Below, piece after piece: positions 18,487-28,171 of a stretch of 64,000 nt of DNA. The stretch covers positions 124,001 to 188,000 of the forward strand of contig NZ_ASZC01000016.1 in the NCBI RefSeq assembly GCF_000468095.1, given 5' to 3'. Made by a program: the position numbers and the translations under genes. Positions within the stretch are counted from its first letter, which is position 1; the number at the start of each line of letters is the position of its first letter. The notes under the pieces were generated by a model. That model saw only the letters and a list, made by a program, of their open reading frames with translations, was not told the DNA's origin and searched no databases. The stretch is from Pantoea sp. AS-PWVM4 (lineage in GTDB: Bacteria; Pseudomonadota; Gammaproteobacteria; Enterobacterales; Enterobacteriaceae).

Positions 18487-20991
18487 TTAACAGCGAACAA
18501 ACATAATTTTAGGTTTCGGACCGTCAACACGTTTGCCATTGATCATCACCTTCAACGTATAAGTGGTTGTTTTATAGTGCGGAGTAGCAATCGCCGCAGA
18601 GCCGCTTACGTTACCTTTTATATCGGTCTTGTTCTGGTTGAGGAGTTGGATATTGACCAATTTACCCGCAGTATCTTCTACCGCCAGCACAGACACTTTC
18701 TCGCCAATAATCGGGTTTTCGAAGCGATCGCGCAGCGTGATGGTAAAGCCAGCCGGTTTACTCATCTGAACCGACCCGGCTTTAATTTTTCCGTCTGTGG
18801 TTTGGCTTTTCCAAATCTGAGCCGAATTGACATCGGCTATGACGGTGAAACGCTTCATTGCTACCGGTTTTTTCTCACCCGCAACACGCACGGTTACGCT
18901 GTAGTTACCCGCTTTTTTCTCTACCAGCGTTGCTGACACGTTACCCTGTGCATCAGTTTTCCCGTCATTCGCCGCAGCGATAGTTTTGCCATTTTGGTCG
19001 GTGAAGGTGATGATCGCATCCTTAACCGGTTTGCCATTAATATCCGTGGCTTTCACCGTAAAGGTGGCATTGCTGCCTGCGACAAATCTGTTTTCCTTGC
19101 TGACAAATGCCAGGTTGGTCACCTTAACCACTTCCGCTTCTTTGGCCTTTAACTTCAGGGTTTGCGGTTGTCCCAACTGTTGGTTGCCGTGATACAACGT
19201 CAACGTCACGATACCGTCTTCATGACCTGCGGTCAGATCCACCACGTAGTTGCCCTGCACCTTACCTAATTCACGGAACTGGCCGATGGTCACACGGGAA
19301 CTGGCACGCATTTTCGTATCCAGCAACGTGGCTTCCAGACGCAGATTATCCGTTTCGTTACTGACCGGATTGCCATTTTTGTCTTTCAGATCAATCACCG
19401 CATGGGTCTGGTCAGTACCGTTAGCAATCAGCTCATCAGCACCCAGTTTCAGGGTGGATCTTAACGCATCGGGTTGTGCCGGTTGGGCGGGCTGTTCAGG
19501 CTGAGTCTGCTCCGCTTTTTCTACCGTAATCTGTACCTGGGCGCGTGGCGAGGCTTTCCCTTTGCTGTCATAAGCGATGGCGCTCAGGGTATAGTGGTTA
19601 TCCGCACCCTCCTTATAGGCTGGCAACACCAGCGCCGAATTGGCGCCAGTACCGACAACTTTTCCGCCCGCTGCGACCAAAGCCGCGTCATCCCAGACAA
19701 TTTTGTCCAGACCATGTTTGGCCCAGACGCTCACGCCAAGTGAATGTTGCGTGCCTTCAACGCCCTGAATCGCACTTGCCAGCGAGAAGGTGATCACCGT
19801 CTGCTCGCGATAGTCCATCACGATCTGGTTATTACGCGACACCAGATCGTAGCGCGAACCGGCCAGACTGCGCTGCGCTGCTACGGCTTCTGGTGACAGA
19901 TGCCAGTCCAGAGAGCGGCCAAAATTCCAGTTCAGGTTCAGCCCTATGGTGGTGTCCTCTCCGCGCTGCATACTCATGCGATGTCCCGCATCAATCGTGA
20001 CCAACGGAACCGGTGTCCAGTTTACCCCGACAGTCGCGACCGATGGGTTATGCTGGAGACGATCACGGCTGATCAGTGCAACATTATCACCATAATATTG
20101 TTCATATTTTACTTTCGCACCGAGCTGCGGATAGACCGGCAACCAACTGGACAGCTCAATATCCCAGCCATTGGCTGGACGTTCGTCATGGTCGGCGATA
20201 AACCGCGAATCATGCCAGCCATTGAGTTTGAAATAGCCGTTGGCGTTCAGCCGCATGGCATCAGTCCCGACTTCAGCACCGATACCGATACGGCGGTTAT
20301 TGCCGCTGAAATCGTTATCAAAAAAGACGTTATTACCCAGCATCCAGCCATCAGCAAAATAACGCGCGCCAACACCGACGTTGCCTGTGGTGCGGTCATC
20401 CGCGTGACGCACACCTAACTGGCTGAAAATCATAAAATCTTCACGACTGTTCCACAGAGGCAGCAGCACATCACCGGCATAGTTGTATTTTGCAAAATTT
20501 TTCGCCGAGCTGATGGCGACACGGGAAGAGCCGCCAAAGCCATTGAGCCAGGTTTCCGCCTGTTTGCTGGCCAGCGAGTTAAGTTGGTCCTGGCCGAACT
20601 GGCGGGCATCGGTGGTTTTGTCGTTGGCTTTGACATCCGTCTTATTGGTTTTTGGTGTCTGTACGGTGGCGTGCGCCAGCGGCAACGTGGAGGCTTTTAC
20701 GGCCGGAGCTGCCGGAATCCAGATGGTTTGCCCGGCACCTGCCGCCAGGAAAGCCGCTTTGTCACTCCATTCAAAGGAGTTAATTTCCCAGAGATGATCA
20801 ACCATCAGGTTATTTTTGCGGGCAATATCCGCCACGCTCTCACCAGGCTGGAGTACGGTAGATTCAACCGCCATATCCTGATATTGCGTGCTCCTTGCAT
20901 GAGCAACTCCGGTGACACCCACTGTTGACGCAGCCAGTTGCATAAAAATCGCGGTATAAATAGCGGAAAACTTAAACTTCTTAAATCTCAT
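18487..20991 (-). CDS. Inverse autotransporter, intimin/invasin type (shorter paralogue)
   Basis: 834 residues. Order: signal peptide (1 to about 32), periplasmic LysM-like domain (about 43-94; PGESVADIARKNNL ... WEINSF), outer-membrane beta-barrel of the inverse-autotransporter family (about 125-390; GVGARYFADGWMLGNNVFFD, DHDERPANGWDIELSSWLP), then about four Ig-like (Big_1-type) domains to the C-terminus. No terminal lectin-like domain is seen; the protein ends in FVRC. Its barrel is very close to that of the gene at 21432-24569. It lacks a strong ribosome site (CTGGGT only). Likely a surface adhesin; the receptor is unknown. Confidence 0.92.
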   Translation of the reverse strand: MRFKKFKFSAIYTAIFMQLAASTVGVTGVAHARSTQYQDMAVESTVLQPGESVADIARKNNLMVDHLWEINSFEWSDKAAFLAAGAGQTIWIPAAPAVKASTLPLAHATVQTPKTNKTDVKANDKTTDARQFGQDQLNSLASKQAETWLNGFGGSSRVAISSAKNFAKYNYAGDVLLPLWNSREDFMIFSQLGVRHADDRTTGNVGVGARYFADGWMLGNNVFFDNDFSGNNRRIGIGAEVGTDAMRLNANGYFKLNGWHDSRFIADHDERPANGWDIELSSWLPVYPQLGAKVKYEQYYGDNVALISRDRLQHNPSVATVGVNWTPVPLVTIDAGHRMSMQRGEDTTIGLNLNWNFGRSLDWHLSPEAVAAQRSLAGSRYDLVSRNNQIVMDYREQTVITFSLASAIQGVEGTQHSLGVSVWAKHGLDKIVWDDAALVAAGGKVVGTGANSALVLPAYKEGADNHYTLSAIAYDSKGKASPRAQVQITVEKAEQTQPEQPAQPAQPDALRSTLKLGADELIANGTDQTHAVIDLKDKNGNPVSNETDNLRLEATLLDTKMRASSRVTIGQFRELGKVQGNYVVDLTAGHEDGIVTLTLYHGNQQLGQPQTLKLKAKEAEVVKVTNLAFVSKENRFVAGSNATFTVKATDINGKPVKDAIITFTDQNGKTIAAANDGKTDAQGNVSATLVEKKAGNYSVTVRVAGEKKPVAMKRFTVIADVNSAQIWKSQTTDGKIKAGSVQMSKPAGFTITLRDRFENPIIGEKVSVLAVEDTAGKLVNIQLLNQNKTDIKGNVSGSAAIATPHYKTTTYTLKVMINGKRVDGPKPKIMFVRC

Positions 20992-21094
20992 TTAATAAAA
21001 ACCCAGCAAAGTGAAGACGCATGTAATCAATAAGCACAGGGCAATCATTTTTCCGCCTATGCTTTTTTCGCCGGGCATTCTCTGGTCAGTTCGC

Positions 21095-21113
21095 AAAAAA
21101 CGGTAATGAGATT
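21095..21113 (-). promoter_or_regulatory. Shared upstream element, copy 1
   Basis: AAAAAACGGTAATGAGATT on the plus strand, 104-122 bp before the first invasin-like start. Nearly the same sequence (AAAAAATCGTTAATGAGATT) lies 104-123 bp before the second start. Strong retention in otherwise diverged leaders points to a control site of unknown factor. Confidence 0.55.
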
Positions 21114-21373
21114 TTTCACAGAAATTTATGATGAGTTTATCCTGAAATTTATTTCCTGATTTCCCGATATCACACTCCTGAAACCTGAACCATTAATATC
21201 TTTATCAAGAAAAAAACCAGTGGAAAAATGATCTACTACAAGAAGTCGCCAACAGGTTACAATAAAAGTAACTTATCGAGGCTGATAATGATGCAATGGG
21301 CGATAATTTTATTTTTTCTTTTGCATTAATAAAATAACAACAAGAATCAGCATATCCTCATTGCTACTAACAG

Positions 21374-21403
21374 AAAAAAGGCAACCACCGGAGTGGTTGC
21401 CTT
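21374..21403 (-). terminator. Terminator of second invasin-like gene
   Basis: AAGGCAACCAC (21378-21388) pairs with GTGGTTGCCTT (21393-21403) around a CGGA loop; the minus strand continues with a T-run (21379-21374). It has the same design as the terminator of the first gene. Confidence 0.92.
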
Positions 21404-21431
21404 AAAGGAGAAGAGTGGACTCCCCTGCTAT

Positions 21432-24400
21432 TTAATTGACATTGGTAAATTCCATCGTAGTGCTGGGACCATCAAGACGTTTACCGTCTATCATGACATA
21501 CAGGTCGTAATAAGCATTCGACGACTGAGTATGTCCAGACAATGTTGCCTCACCAATGACCACACCATCCCCATTGGTCTTGTTGTTTACAATAGTAATT
21601 GTCGGCAAGATACTAGATCTTGGTTCTGCTACAACAGTTACCGTTTTGTTAATCAATGCATTTTCGAAGCGATCCGCCAAAGCAATGGCAAACGTTGCTG
21701 GTGTCACTGTTTCTACTCCAGCGGTTCCTACCCCTCTGTAAGTGCCCAGTGTGGACTCACCACTTACAACTCGTGCCGAAGCCATATCAGCTATCGCCAT
21801 ATAAGGTCTTTGTTGCATTACTTCACTATAGCCTTGAACACGAACGCCAAGGATCAGATTAGTTCCAACACTTTCTTTTTCTGGCATCCTCATCGTGGTA
21901 GACGCCTGACCTTGTGTATTAGTTTTAACCCTGTCGATAATGTTGTTCGCTTGATTAAAGAACTCAACCGTTGCATCTGGAACCGGAATACCATAGCTGT
22001 CAGTCACAACAACCGGGAAGCTTGCTTCGCTGCCAACAACGAATACCTGATCGTTATTCTCGAAGCGAATTTTGGCAGGCTCACTGGCTACACGCTCCAT
22101 CGTCACTGGTTTAACATTACCTTCAACACGCTTACCATCAATCATGGCATAAAGGTTATAGGTTACTGTGGTCTCTTCTACAGGGACCTGCAATGTCACG
22201 GTTCCGCTCACCTCACCATGTTCATTGGTCTTACCAGCGCCGTTCGCTGTAATTTTGATCTGATTACCATTTTGTTCCGCCTCAAAAACGACAGTTTGAT
22301 AAATAAGTGGATTTTGGAACCGATCCTGCACTATGGCAGTAAAGGTTGCTGGTGTAATCATTTGTACTACACCATTATTTGTTTTAAATTTTCCAGCCGT
22401 GATCTCACTCTGAGCAACTTGCGCTGAAGCCACATCTGCCATCACCATATAAGGTTTATCAACCAAATATTTATCAGAGCCAGCAACACGAATGGCGATG
22501 TTATAGTGTTGCGCTTTTTCTTTCATCAGAGTTAAAGATACTTTGCCCTCTGCGTCCGTTATGCCGCCATTATCAGCAATGATGGCATTTCCCTCTCGAT
22601 CATTAAATTCAAGGGCTGCACCTGAAACGGGCTTACCCTCGCTGTCAGTAGCAATTACGGTATAGGTAAAGCTCTGACCCGCAACAAATTGATTTTCAAT
22701 AGAAGTGAAGTTAATTTGTGCAACATCTCCCGCCTCAGATCCTTTCGCCTTCAACGTCAGTTCCAGCTGACCCAATTGCGTGCTGCCATGATACATCGTC
22801 AGCATTACTACACCGGCTTCAGTACCTGCGGTCAGATCCACCACGTAACGCCCTGAACCTTCTTCACGGAATTTGCCGACAGTCACACCGCTATTAGCTG
22901 CACGAGTCAGTTTATTCTGCATCTGCGCGTCCAGACGCAAATTACCGGCATTGCCACTAATAAGCTTGCCGTCTTTATCTTTCAGCTCGACCACCAACTC
23001 GGTTTTACTTGTACCATTGGCCACAAGTTGCCCATTGATGAGGGTCAAAGTGGTCTGTCCGGCATCCGGCTGGCCCGGCTGCTCAGGAATCTGCTCCGTT
23101 TTTTCTACCGTGATTTGTACCTGTGCACGCGGAGAAGCCTTGCCTTTGCTGTCGTAAGCTACCGCACTCAGGTTATAGCTGTTGTTCCCACCTTCTTTAT
23201 ACGATGGCAACACCAATGCTGAGTTCGTACCGGCACCGGTAATTTTACCGCCCGCCGCCACCAATGCGGCATCGTCCCAGACAATTTTGCCCAAGCCATG
23301 CTTCGCCCAGACGCTGACACCCAGCGGCTGTGAAGTGCCTTCCACACCTTTGATCGCGCTCGCCAGTGAGAAGGTAATCACGGTCTGCTCACGGTAATCC
23401 ATCACAATCTCGTTATTACGTGATACCAGTTCATAGCGTGAACCCACCAGGCTGCGCTGATCGGCCACCGCTTCCGGCGAAAGGTGCCAGTCAAGTGATT
23501 GACCGAAGTTCCAGTTCAGGTTCAGGCCAACGGTGGTGTCTCCGCCACTTTGCATGCTCTTACGATGACCCGCGTCAACAGTCACCAGCGGTACCGGCGT
23601 CCAGTTCACACCCATCGTCACGGCTGACGGGTTCTTTTGCAGGTTACTACGGCTCATCAACGCCACGTTGTCGCCATAGTATTGTTCGTATTTAACCTTA
23701 CCTCCGAGCTGCGGATACATCGGCAGCCAGCTCGCCAATTCGATATCCCAGCCATTGGCCGGACGCTCATCATGATCCGCCAGCAATTTAGACTGATGCC
23801 AGCCGTTAAGTCCGTAGTAGCCGTTAGCAGCCAGACGCAGCGCTTCAGTCCAGATCTCTGCACCAAGACCAATACGACGGTTGTTACCGCTGAAATTGTT
23901 ATCAAAGAAGACGTTATTACCCAGCATCCAGCCATCAACAAAATAGCGTGAACCGAAGCCAATATTGCCGGTGGTACGTTCGTCAGCATGACGCGCACCC
24001 AACTGGCTGAAGATCATAAAATCACGGCTGTCCCACAACGGTACCAGCACATCACCGGCATAGTTGTAGTTAGAGAAGTTCTTATCAGAGGAGATGGAAA
24101 CACGCGATGACCCACCAAAACCGTTCAGCCAGGATTCGGCTTGCTGGCCCGCCATCGAGTTGAGCTGGTTCTGACCGAACTGATGTGCATCGGTGGTTTT
24201 GTCATTTACTTTAACATCAGCCTGCTGTGCTGATTTATTCGCTTTTGTGTCCTGCTGGGTCGCTCTTTCCAACGGTAAGGTTGCTGCTTTGCCAGCCGGT
24301 ATCCAGATAGCCTGACCGGCAGAAGCCGCCAGGAAAGTGGCTTTATCGCTGAACGCAAACGAGTTGATTTCCCACAGATGATCGACAGATACCTTATTGC

Positions 24401-24569
24401 GTTTTGCTACGTCTGCGACACTCTCACCCGCTTTCAGCACCGTGGACTGTACCTTCATGTCCTGCTGAGTACTCGCTTGAGCAACAATGGGCATACCCAA
24501 TGTCGAAACTGATAGCTGCATAAAAATTGCAGTATAAATAGCCGATAGCTTAAATTTTTTAAATTGCAT
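21432..24569 (-). CDS. Inverse autotransporter, intimin/invasin type (longer paralogue)
   Basis: 1045 residues with the same layout as the gene at 18487-20991: signal (1 to about 31), LysM-like domain (about 42-92), inverse-autotransporter barrel (about 120-385), then about six Ig-like domains. The 211-residue gain comes mainly from a second copy of a two-domain unit whose marks are DRFQNPLI/DRFENALI and YAMIDGKRVEG/YVMIDGKRLDG. The 3' half (about 21432-22900) is richer in A+T than the barrel region, suggesting a different origin or faster change. The C-terminus is FTNVN. Probably a surface adhesin; receptor unknown. Confidence 0.92.
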   Translation of the reverse strand: MQFKKFKLSAIYTAIFMQLSVSTLGMPIVAQASTQQDMKVQSTVLKAGESVADVAKRNKVSVDHLWEINSFAFSDKATFLAASAGQAIWIPAGKAATLPLERATQQDTKANKSAQQADVKVNDKTTDAHQFGQNQLNSMAGQQAESWLNGFGGSSRVSISSDKNFSNYNYAGDVLVPLWDSRDFMIFSQLGARHADERTTGNIGFGSRYFVDGWMLGNNVFFDNNFSGNNRRIGLGAEIWTEALRLAANGYYGLNGWHQSKLLADHDERPANGWDIELASWLPMYPQLGGKVKYEQYYGDNVALMSRSNLQKNPSAVTMGVNWTPVPLVTVDAGHRKSMQSGGDTTVGLNLNWNFGQSLDWHLSPEAVADQRSLVGSRYELVSRNNEIVMDYREQTVITFSLASAIKGVEGTSQPLGVSVWAKHGLGKIVWDDAALVAAGGKITGAGTNSALVLPSYKEGGNNSYNLSAVAYDSKGKASPRAQVQITVEKTEQIPEQPGQPDAGQTTLTLINGQLVANGTSKTELVVELKDKDGKLISGNAGNLRLDAQMQNKLTRAANSGVTVGKFREEGSGRYVVDLTAGTEAGVVMLTMYHGSTQLGQLELTLKAKGSEAGDVAQINFTSIENQFVAGQSFTYTVIATDSEGKPVSGAALEFNDREGNAIIADNGGITDAEGKVSLTLMKEKAQHYNIAIRVAGSDKYLVDKPYMVMADVASAQVAQSEITAGKFKTNNGVVQMITPATFTAIVQDRFQNPLIYQTVVFEAEQNGNQIKITANGAGKTNEHGEVSGTVTLQVPVEETTVTYNLYAMIDGKRVEGNVKPVTMERVASEPAKIRFENNDQVFVVGSEASFPVVVTDSYGIPVPDATVEFFNQANNIIDRVKTNTQGQASTTMRMPEKESVGTNLILGVRVQGYSEVMQQRPYMAIADMASARVVSGESTLGTYRGVGTAGVETVTPATFAIALADRFENALINKTVTVVAEPRSSILPTITIVNNKTNGDGVVIGEATLSGHTQSSNAYYDLYVMIDGKRLDGPSTTMEFTNVN

Positions 24570-24672
24570 TAAGATTTACCCAGTGATTGAAAAACGCCTG
24601 AAAAATATCGCCCGGAATAAAAATCGCTGTTTTATTTCGAGCTTTACCGCAGCAAATTTTCAATGCAGTGAG

Positions 24673-24692
24673 AAAAAATCGTTAATGAGATT
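24673..24692 (-). promoter_or_regulatory. Shared upstream element, copy 2
   Basis: AAAAAATCGTTAATGAGATT on the plus strand. The same distance from its start codon as copy 1 (21095-21113), differing by one substitution and one inserted base. Confidence 0.55.
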
Positions 24693-25099
24693 ACGCGGAA
24701 TAATTATGGATGAGAAAAATCGCCGCGGACAGGCTATTTTTCTCACTCATAAGCACATCGACAAGTAAAATCTCAAAAATCAGCCATTAACCATTTATGC
24801 TATTGATAATTAGGAATACAAGGCATAACAATCCTGATAAGAAACTGAAAATAAAACCTATTTCCTTCTGAGTTATTAACAATATGAAAATGATATGTTT
24901 AAATTAATGTATACTTTTTAATTAAACCAATCACTAAAAATCAGGGCAAGAAAAAAGAATAATCAGGAATTAGTCATTCCCCAATCAAGGCTTATCAGTT
25001 TTTTACTACTGCAATTAAGAATAAATAGTCGGACAGGCGGCAATTAAACGCCCGGGAGAGAGGTGAGAAATGTTAGCAGTGAAATTATTTGCGGAATAT

Positions 25100-25130
25100 G
25101 CCCGTTTTTAATCATCAATTAAAAACGGGC
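25100..25130 (-). terminator. purF downstream hairpin
   Basis: 13-bp stem GCCCGTTTTTAAT (25100-25112) with ATTAAAAACGGGC (25118-25130), loop CATCA, just after the purF stop. There is no clean T-run beyond the stem, but its own T tract and position favour termination of cvpA-purF. Confidence 0.7.
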
Positions 25131-25138
25131 AATAAAAC

Positions 25139-26656
25139 TTAACCTTCGTTATGCAGTTCCAGACCTTCAACCTCAGTCTGACGTGCAATGGCTTTTGCAT
25201 CATCGTTACGCAGTGACTGGAGGTAGTCCAGATAACGTTGGTCAACGTCTTTGGTGACATAAACACCGTTAAACACCGAACACTCGAACTGTGCGATATC
25301 CGGGTTCTCTTCGCGAACCGCTTCAATCAAATCGTCCAAATCCTGGAAAATCAGCGCGTCAGCTTTGATCAGCTGGCGAATCTCTTCCACTTCACGACCG
25401 TGAGCGATAAGCTCAGTTGCGCTCGGCATGTCGATACCGTAGACGTTCGGGAAACGAATTTCCGGTGCGGCTGAAGCCAGATAGACACGCTTAGCACCCG
25501 CTTCACGCGCCATCTCGATAATCTGCTCGGAGGTGGTACCGCGCACGATGGAGTCATCCACCAGCAACACGTTTTTGTCACGGAACTCGGCACGGTTGGC
25601 GTTCAGCTTACGACGCACCGCGCTACGGCGCAGATGCTGCCCCGGCATAATAAAGGTACGGCCCACGTAACGGTTTTTCACAAAACCCTGGCGATACGGT
25701 TTGTCGAGAATACGGGCGATTTCCAACGCCACATCGGTTGAGGTTTCCGGAATCGGAATCACCACGTCGATGTCGAGATCTTCCCATTCACGAGCAATTT
25801 TCTCACCCAGCTTGGTGCCCATACGGACACGCGCGCTGTAAACCGAGATCTTATCAAGGAAGGAATCCGGACGCGCAAAGTAAACGTACTCGAACAGACA
25901 CGGATTGCTTTTCGGGTTCTCAGCACACTGGCGGGTCGAGAGTTGGCCCTGCTCGGTGATGTACACCGCTTCGCCCGGCGCTACGTCACGAATAAATTCA
26001 AAGCCCAGCGTATCCAGCGCGACGCTCTCGGAAGCGACCATATACTCGGTGCGACCATCAGCAATCACGCGTTTACCCAGTACCAACGGACGGATGCCGT
26101 TCGGGTCGCGGAAGGCCACCATACCGTGACCGATAATCATCGAAACTACCGCGTAAGCCCCGCGCACCTGCTGGTGCACCGCAGCCACTGCGGCAAAAAT
26201 GTTGTCAGCTTCCAGCGGGTAATGCTGAAAACGGTCCAGCTCCTGCGCAAAAATGTTCAGCAGGATTTCGGAATCTGAGGTGGTGTTGACGTGACGGCGA
26301 CCCACTTCGAACAGCTGTTTACGCAGCTCGTGTGCGTTAGTCAGGTTGCCGTTGTGCGCCAGTGTAATGCCGTAAGGGGAGTTCACATAGAAAGGCTGCG
26401 CTTCAGAGGCGCTGGAGCTGCCTGCTGTCGGGTAGCGTACATGACCAATCCCGATGTTGCCCTGCAAACGCTGCATGTGGCGTGCTTCGAAGACATCGCT
26501 CACCAGCCCGTTGGCTTTGCGCAGACGAAAGCAGTTCAGCGCATCGATGGTACAAATGCCGGCGGCATCCTGCCCGCGGTGCTGTAGCACCGTTAACGCG
26601 TCATAGATCGACTGGTTTACTGGCATAAAACCGGTGATACCAACAATACCGCACAT
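25139..26656 (-). CDS. purF: Amidophosphoribosyltransferase
   Basis: First committed step of purine synthesis: PRPP + glutamine to 5-phosphoribosylamine. 505 residues. The N-terminal glutaminase (Ntn) domain begins [10 protein letters not shown], with Cys2 as nucleophile after Met removal; the C-terminal phosphoribosyltransferase domain carries the PRPP loop [13 protein letters not shown] (about 361-373). It lies 36 bp after cvpA and shares the PurR-controlled promoter at 27243-27258. Confidence 0.98.
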   Translation of the reverse strand: MCGIVGITGFMPVNQSIYDALTVLQHRGQDAAGICTIDALNCFRLRKANGLVSDVFEARHMQRLQGNIGIGHVRYPTAGSSSASEAQPFYVNSPYGITLAHNGNLTNAHELRKQLFEVGRRHVNTTSDSEILLNIFAQELDRFQHYPLEADNIFAAVAAVHQQVRGAYAVVSMIIGHGMVAFRDPNGIRPLVLGKRVIADGRTEYMVASESVALDTLGFEFIRDVAPGEAVYITEQGQLSTRQCAENPKSNPCLFEYVYFARPDSFLDKISVYSARVRMGTKLGEKIAREWEDLDIDVVIPIPETSTDVALEIARILDKPYRQGFVKNRYVGRTFIMPGQHLRRSAVRRKLNANRAEFRDKNVLLVDDSIVRGTTSEQIIEMAREAGAKRVYLASAAPEIRFPNVYGIDMPSATELIAHGREVEEIRQLIKADALIFQDLDDLIEAVREENPDIAQFECSVFNGVYVTKDVDQRYLDYLQSLRNDDAKAIARQTEVEGLELHNEG

Positions 26657-26692
26657 GTTGTCATTTCCTCATTAGCCGCACTCCCGATGGCG

Positions 26693-27178
26693 TCACCGGG
26701 GTAAAAAACTGGACGTGCTTTTCAGATAGTCGAAGAACCACCTGATGATGTAACTGAACTGGGGAATGAGTTGGGACTGCTGCCAGTCCGGGCTTTTCGA
26801 GAAGCCGGTGAATGTATCGAGGAAGAAGAGAATAGCGGCAACGATCAGCACGCCACGCAACGCCCCGAAACAGACCCCCAACACCCTGTCGGTTCCCGAC
26901 AGACCGGTCTTTTCAACCAGCGTGCCGATCACATAGTTCACGATGGCACCCACAATCAGGGTGGCAACGAAGAGCACCGCGATAGCGATACCGTTGCGAA
27001 CCAGTTCGTCGTCAAAACCTGTAAACCAGACTGCAAGGTAGGCGTAGTAGTGACTGGCGACAAAAAACGCGCATCCCCAGGTAACGAGAGATAAGGCTTC
27101 CCGGACAAACCCACGAACCAGGCTGACCAGGGCCGAAAAACCAACTACCGCAATAATGACGTAATCAATCCAGATCAT
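26693..27178 (-). CDS. cvpA: CvpA, colicin V production membrane protein
   Basis: 161-residue inner-membrane protein with about four hydrophobic segments (MIWIDYVIIAVVGFSALVSL first; RGVLIVAAILFFL last). In E. coli it is needed for colicin V export and envelope fitness; its molecular role is unclear. First gene of cvpA-purF. Confidence 0.96.
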   Translation of the reverse strand: MIWIDYVIIAVVGFSALVSLVRGFVREALSLVTWGCAFFVASHYYAYLAVWFTGFDDELVRNGIAIAVLFVATLIVGAIVNYVIGTLVEKTGLSGTDRVLGVCFGALRGVLIVAAILFFLDTFTGFSKSPDWQQSQLIPQFSYIIRWFFDYLKSTSSFLPR

Positions 27179-27430
27179 GAACTCTTCCAGCGCCAGCGCG
27201 ATTGCACCCCTGCATCCAGTTCGGGGCGCATTCTAACAGAAAAAGAAAACGTTTGCGTAGGGTTTTCCGGTTCTGCATCCATAAAAAGGGCGATGAAAAA
27301 AACTTTCCTCGCCCTGAGACAATTCAGTGCTGTAATCCACTGAAATATAGTAATTTTTTAGCCAACATCACGGTGAACACTCCGTGCTATGCCGCGCCTT
27401 TTTCAGCCATCGGCGCGGCTTATCAACGGT
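27179..27430. other. cvpA upstream / dedD downstream region
   Basis: 252 bp without a gene. Near cvpA it holds the PurR box and promoter. Near dedD it holds several palindromes, the clearest being GCCGCGCC (27391-27398) with GGCGCGGC (27412-27419), which may end dedD transcription though no T-run follows. Confidence 0.5.
27243..27258 (-). promoter_or_regulatory. PurR box of cvpA-purF
   Basis: On the minus strand it reads ACGCAAACGTTTTCTT, which satisfies every fixed position of the PurR consensus ANGCAANCGNTTNCNT. It lies 65-80 bp before the cvpA start, as in E. coli. Repression by PurR with hypoxanthine or guanine is expected. Confidence 0.88.
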
Positions 27431-28171
27431 TTAGCGCGTGCTGTAGGGTTTCACCACTCCACCGAGTCCGGAGAGGTTTTTCAGTTCACCCAGTGCGGCT
27501 TGCATCTTCGCTTTTGAGGCATCAGGCCCGACGTAGATGCGGGTAATTTGCCCCTGAACCGGCGTGGATGGCACGGTAAATGCGCGATATCCCGACAGAC
27601 GCAACTGCGCGACGATCTCATTCACTTTAGCCGCGTTTTTCAACGCACCGAGCTGGACCACATAAGCCTGGCCCGCCGGGGCTTCCGCTTCGCTCTGCTT
27701 CGGCGTTTCAACCGGTTTAGCGGTTTCTACTGGCTTCGGCTGCTCGACCGGCTTCGGTTCAACCGGTTTTGGTTTCGGCTGCTCCACCGGTTTCGGCTTA
27801 GGTTGCTCGACCGGTTTCGGTTTCGCAGTCTGCACCGGCGCACTCTGGTGCACTGGCGGAGGTGTCACTACCGTGGGTTCGTTGTTCTCCACTGGCTGCG
27901 CGCTGCCAGACTCGACCGGGGTGGTGGTTTTACCACTGGCTTCGCTTTGCGCCGCACCTGCGCCTTCCGGCGGCTGGGCCGGCAGCGACTGCGTCACCGG
28001 GGGCACCATCTCACTGTCCTGTTGATCATCCGGTTTTGGCACCAGCGGAATTGCAGCGAATTCCTCTTTGTAGTGCTTTTTCTTGCCATCCAGCAGGCCT
28101 GGTAACACGATGACGCCAACCGCCACCAGGATTACCGTGCCCACTAAACGGTTCTGAAACTTACTTGCCAC
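27431..28171 (-). CDS. dedD: DedD, SPOR-domain cell-division protein
   Basis: 246 residues: short cytoplasmic start, one membrane anchor (about 8-25; LVGTVILVAVGVIVLPGLL), a Pro/Lys-rich periplasmic linker with several near-perfect PKPVEQ repeats (about 115-160), and a C-terminal SPOR domain (about 168-246; YVVQLGALKNAAKV) that binds denuded septal peptidoglycan. Its start overlaps the end of folC by 11 bp. The linker is expected to vary in length. Confidence 0.95.
   Translation of the reverse strand: MASKFQNRLVGTVILVAVGVIVLPGLLDGKKKHYKEEFAAIPLVPKPDDQQDSEMVPPVTQSLPAQPPEGAGAAQSEASGKTTTPVESGSAQPVENNEPTVVTPPPVHQSAPVQTAKPKPVEQPKPKPVEQPKPKPVEPKPVEQPKPVETAKPVETPKQSEAEAPAGQAYVVQLGALKNAAKVNEIVAQLRLSGYRAFTVPSTPVQGQITRIYVGPDASKAKMQAALGELKNLSGLGGVVKPYSTR

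Larger units (their letters stand above)
20992..21431. promoter_or_regulatory. Intergenic region between the two invasin-like genes
   Basis: 440 AT-rich bases, holding the promoter and long leader of the first invasin-like gene and the terminator of the second. A block at 21095-21113 is shared with the leader of the second gene. No ORF is supported. Confidence 0.6.
24570..25138. promoter_or_regulatory. Intergenic region upstream of second invasin-like gene
   Basis: 569 strongly AT-rich bases between the invasin-like start and the purF stop. It contains the shared element copy 2 (24673-24692) and, at the purF end, a palindrome (25100-25130). The AT content is typical of H-NS-silenced DNA, an inference. 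A 61-codon plus-strand ORF (24583-24768) has no supporting feature. Confidence 0.6.

Noticed and set aside
21393-22427. 344-codon ORF on the plus strand
   Set aside because: It is antisense to the Ig-like domains of the longer adhesin, whose frame has clear repeated domain homology; the antisense product is low in recognisable motifs and has no ribosome site of note.
24583-24768. 61-codon ORF in the AT-rich gap before the longer adhesin
   Set aside because: No ribosome site or recognisable sequence; it covers the element shared with the other adhesin leader, which is better explained as regulatory DNA.
27700-27840. Tandem repeats in dedD read as a mobile or CRISPR-like repeat
   Set aside because: They encode the in-frame Pro/Lys-rich linker of DedD (PKPVEQ units) and are a normal feature of the protein.
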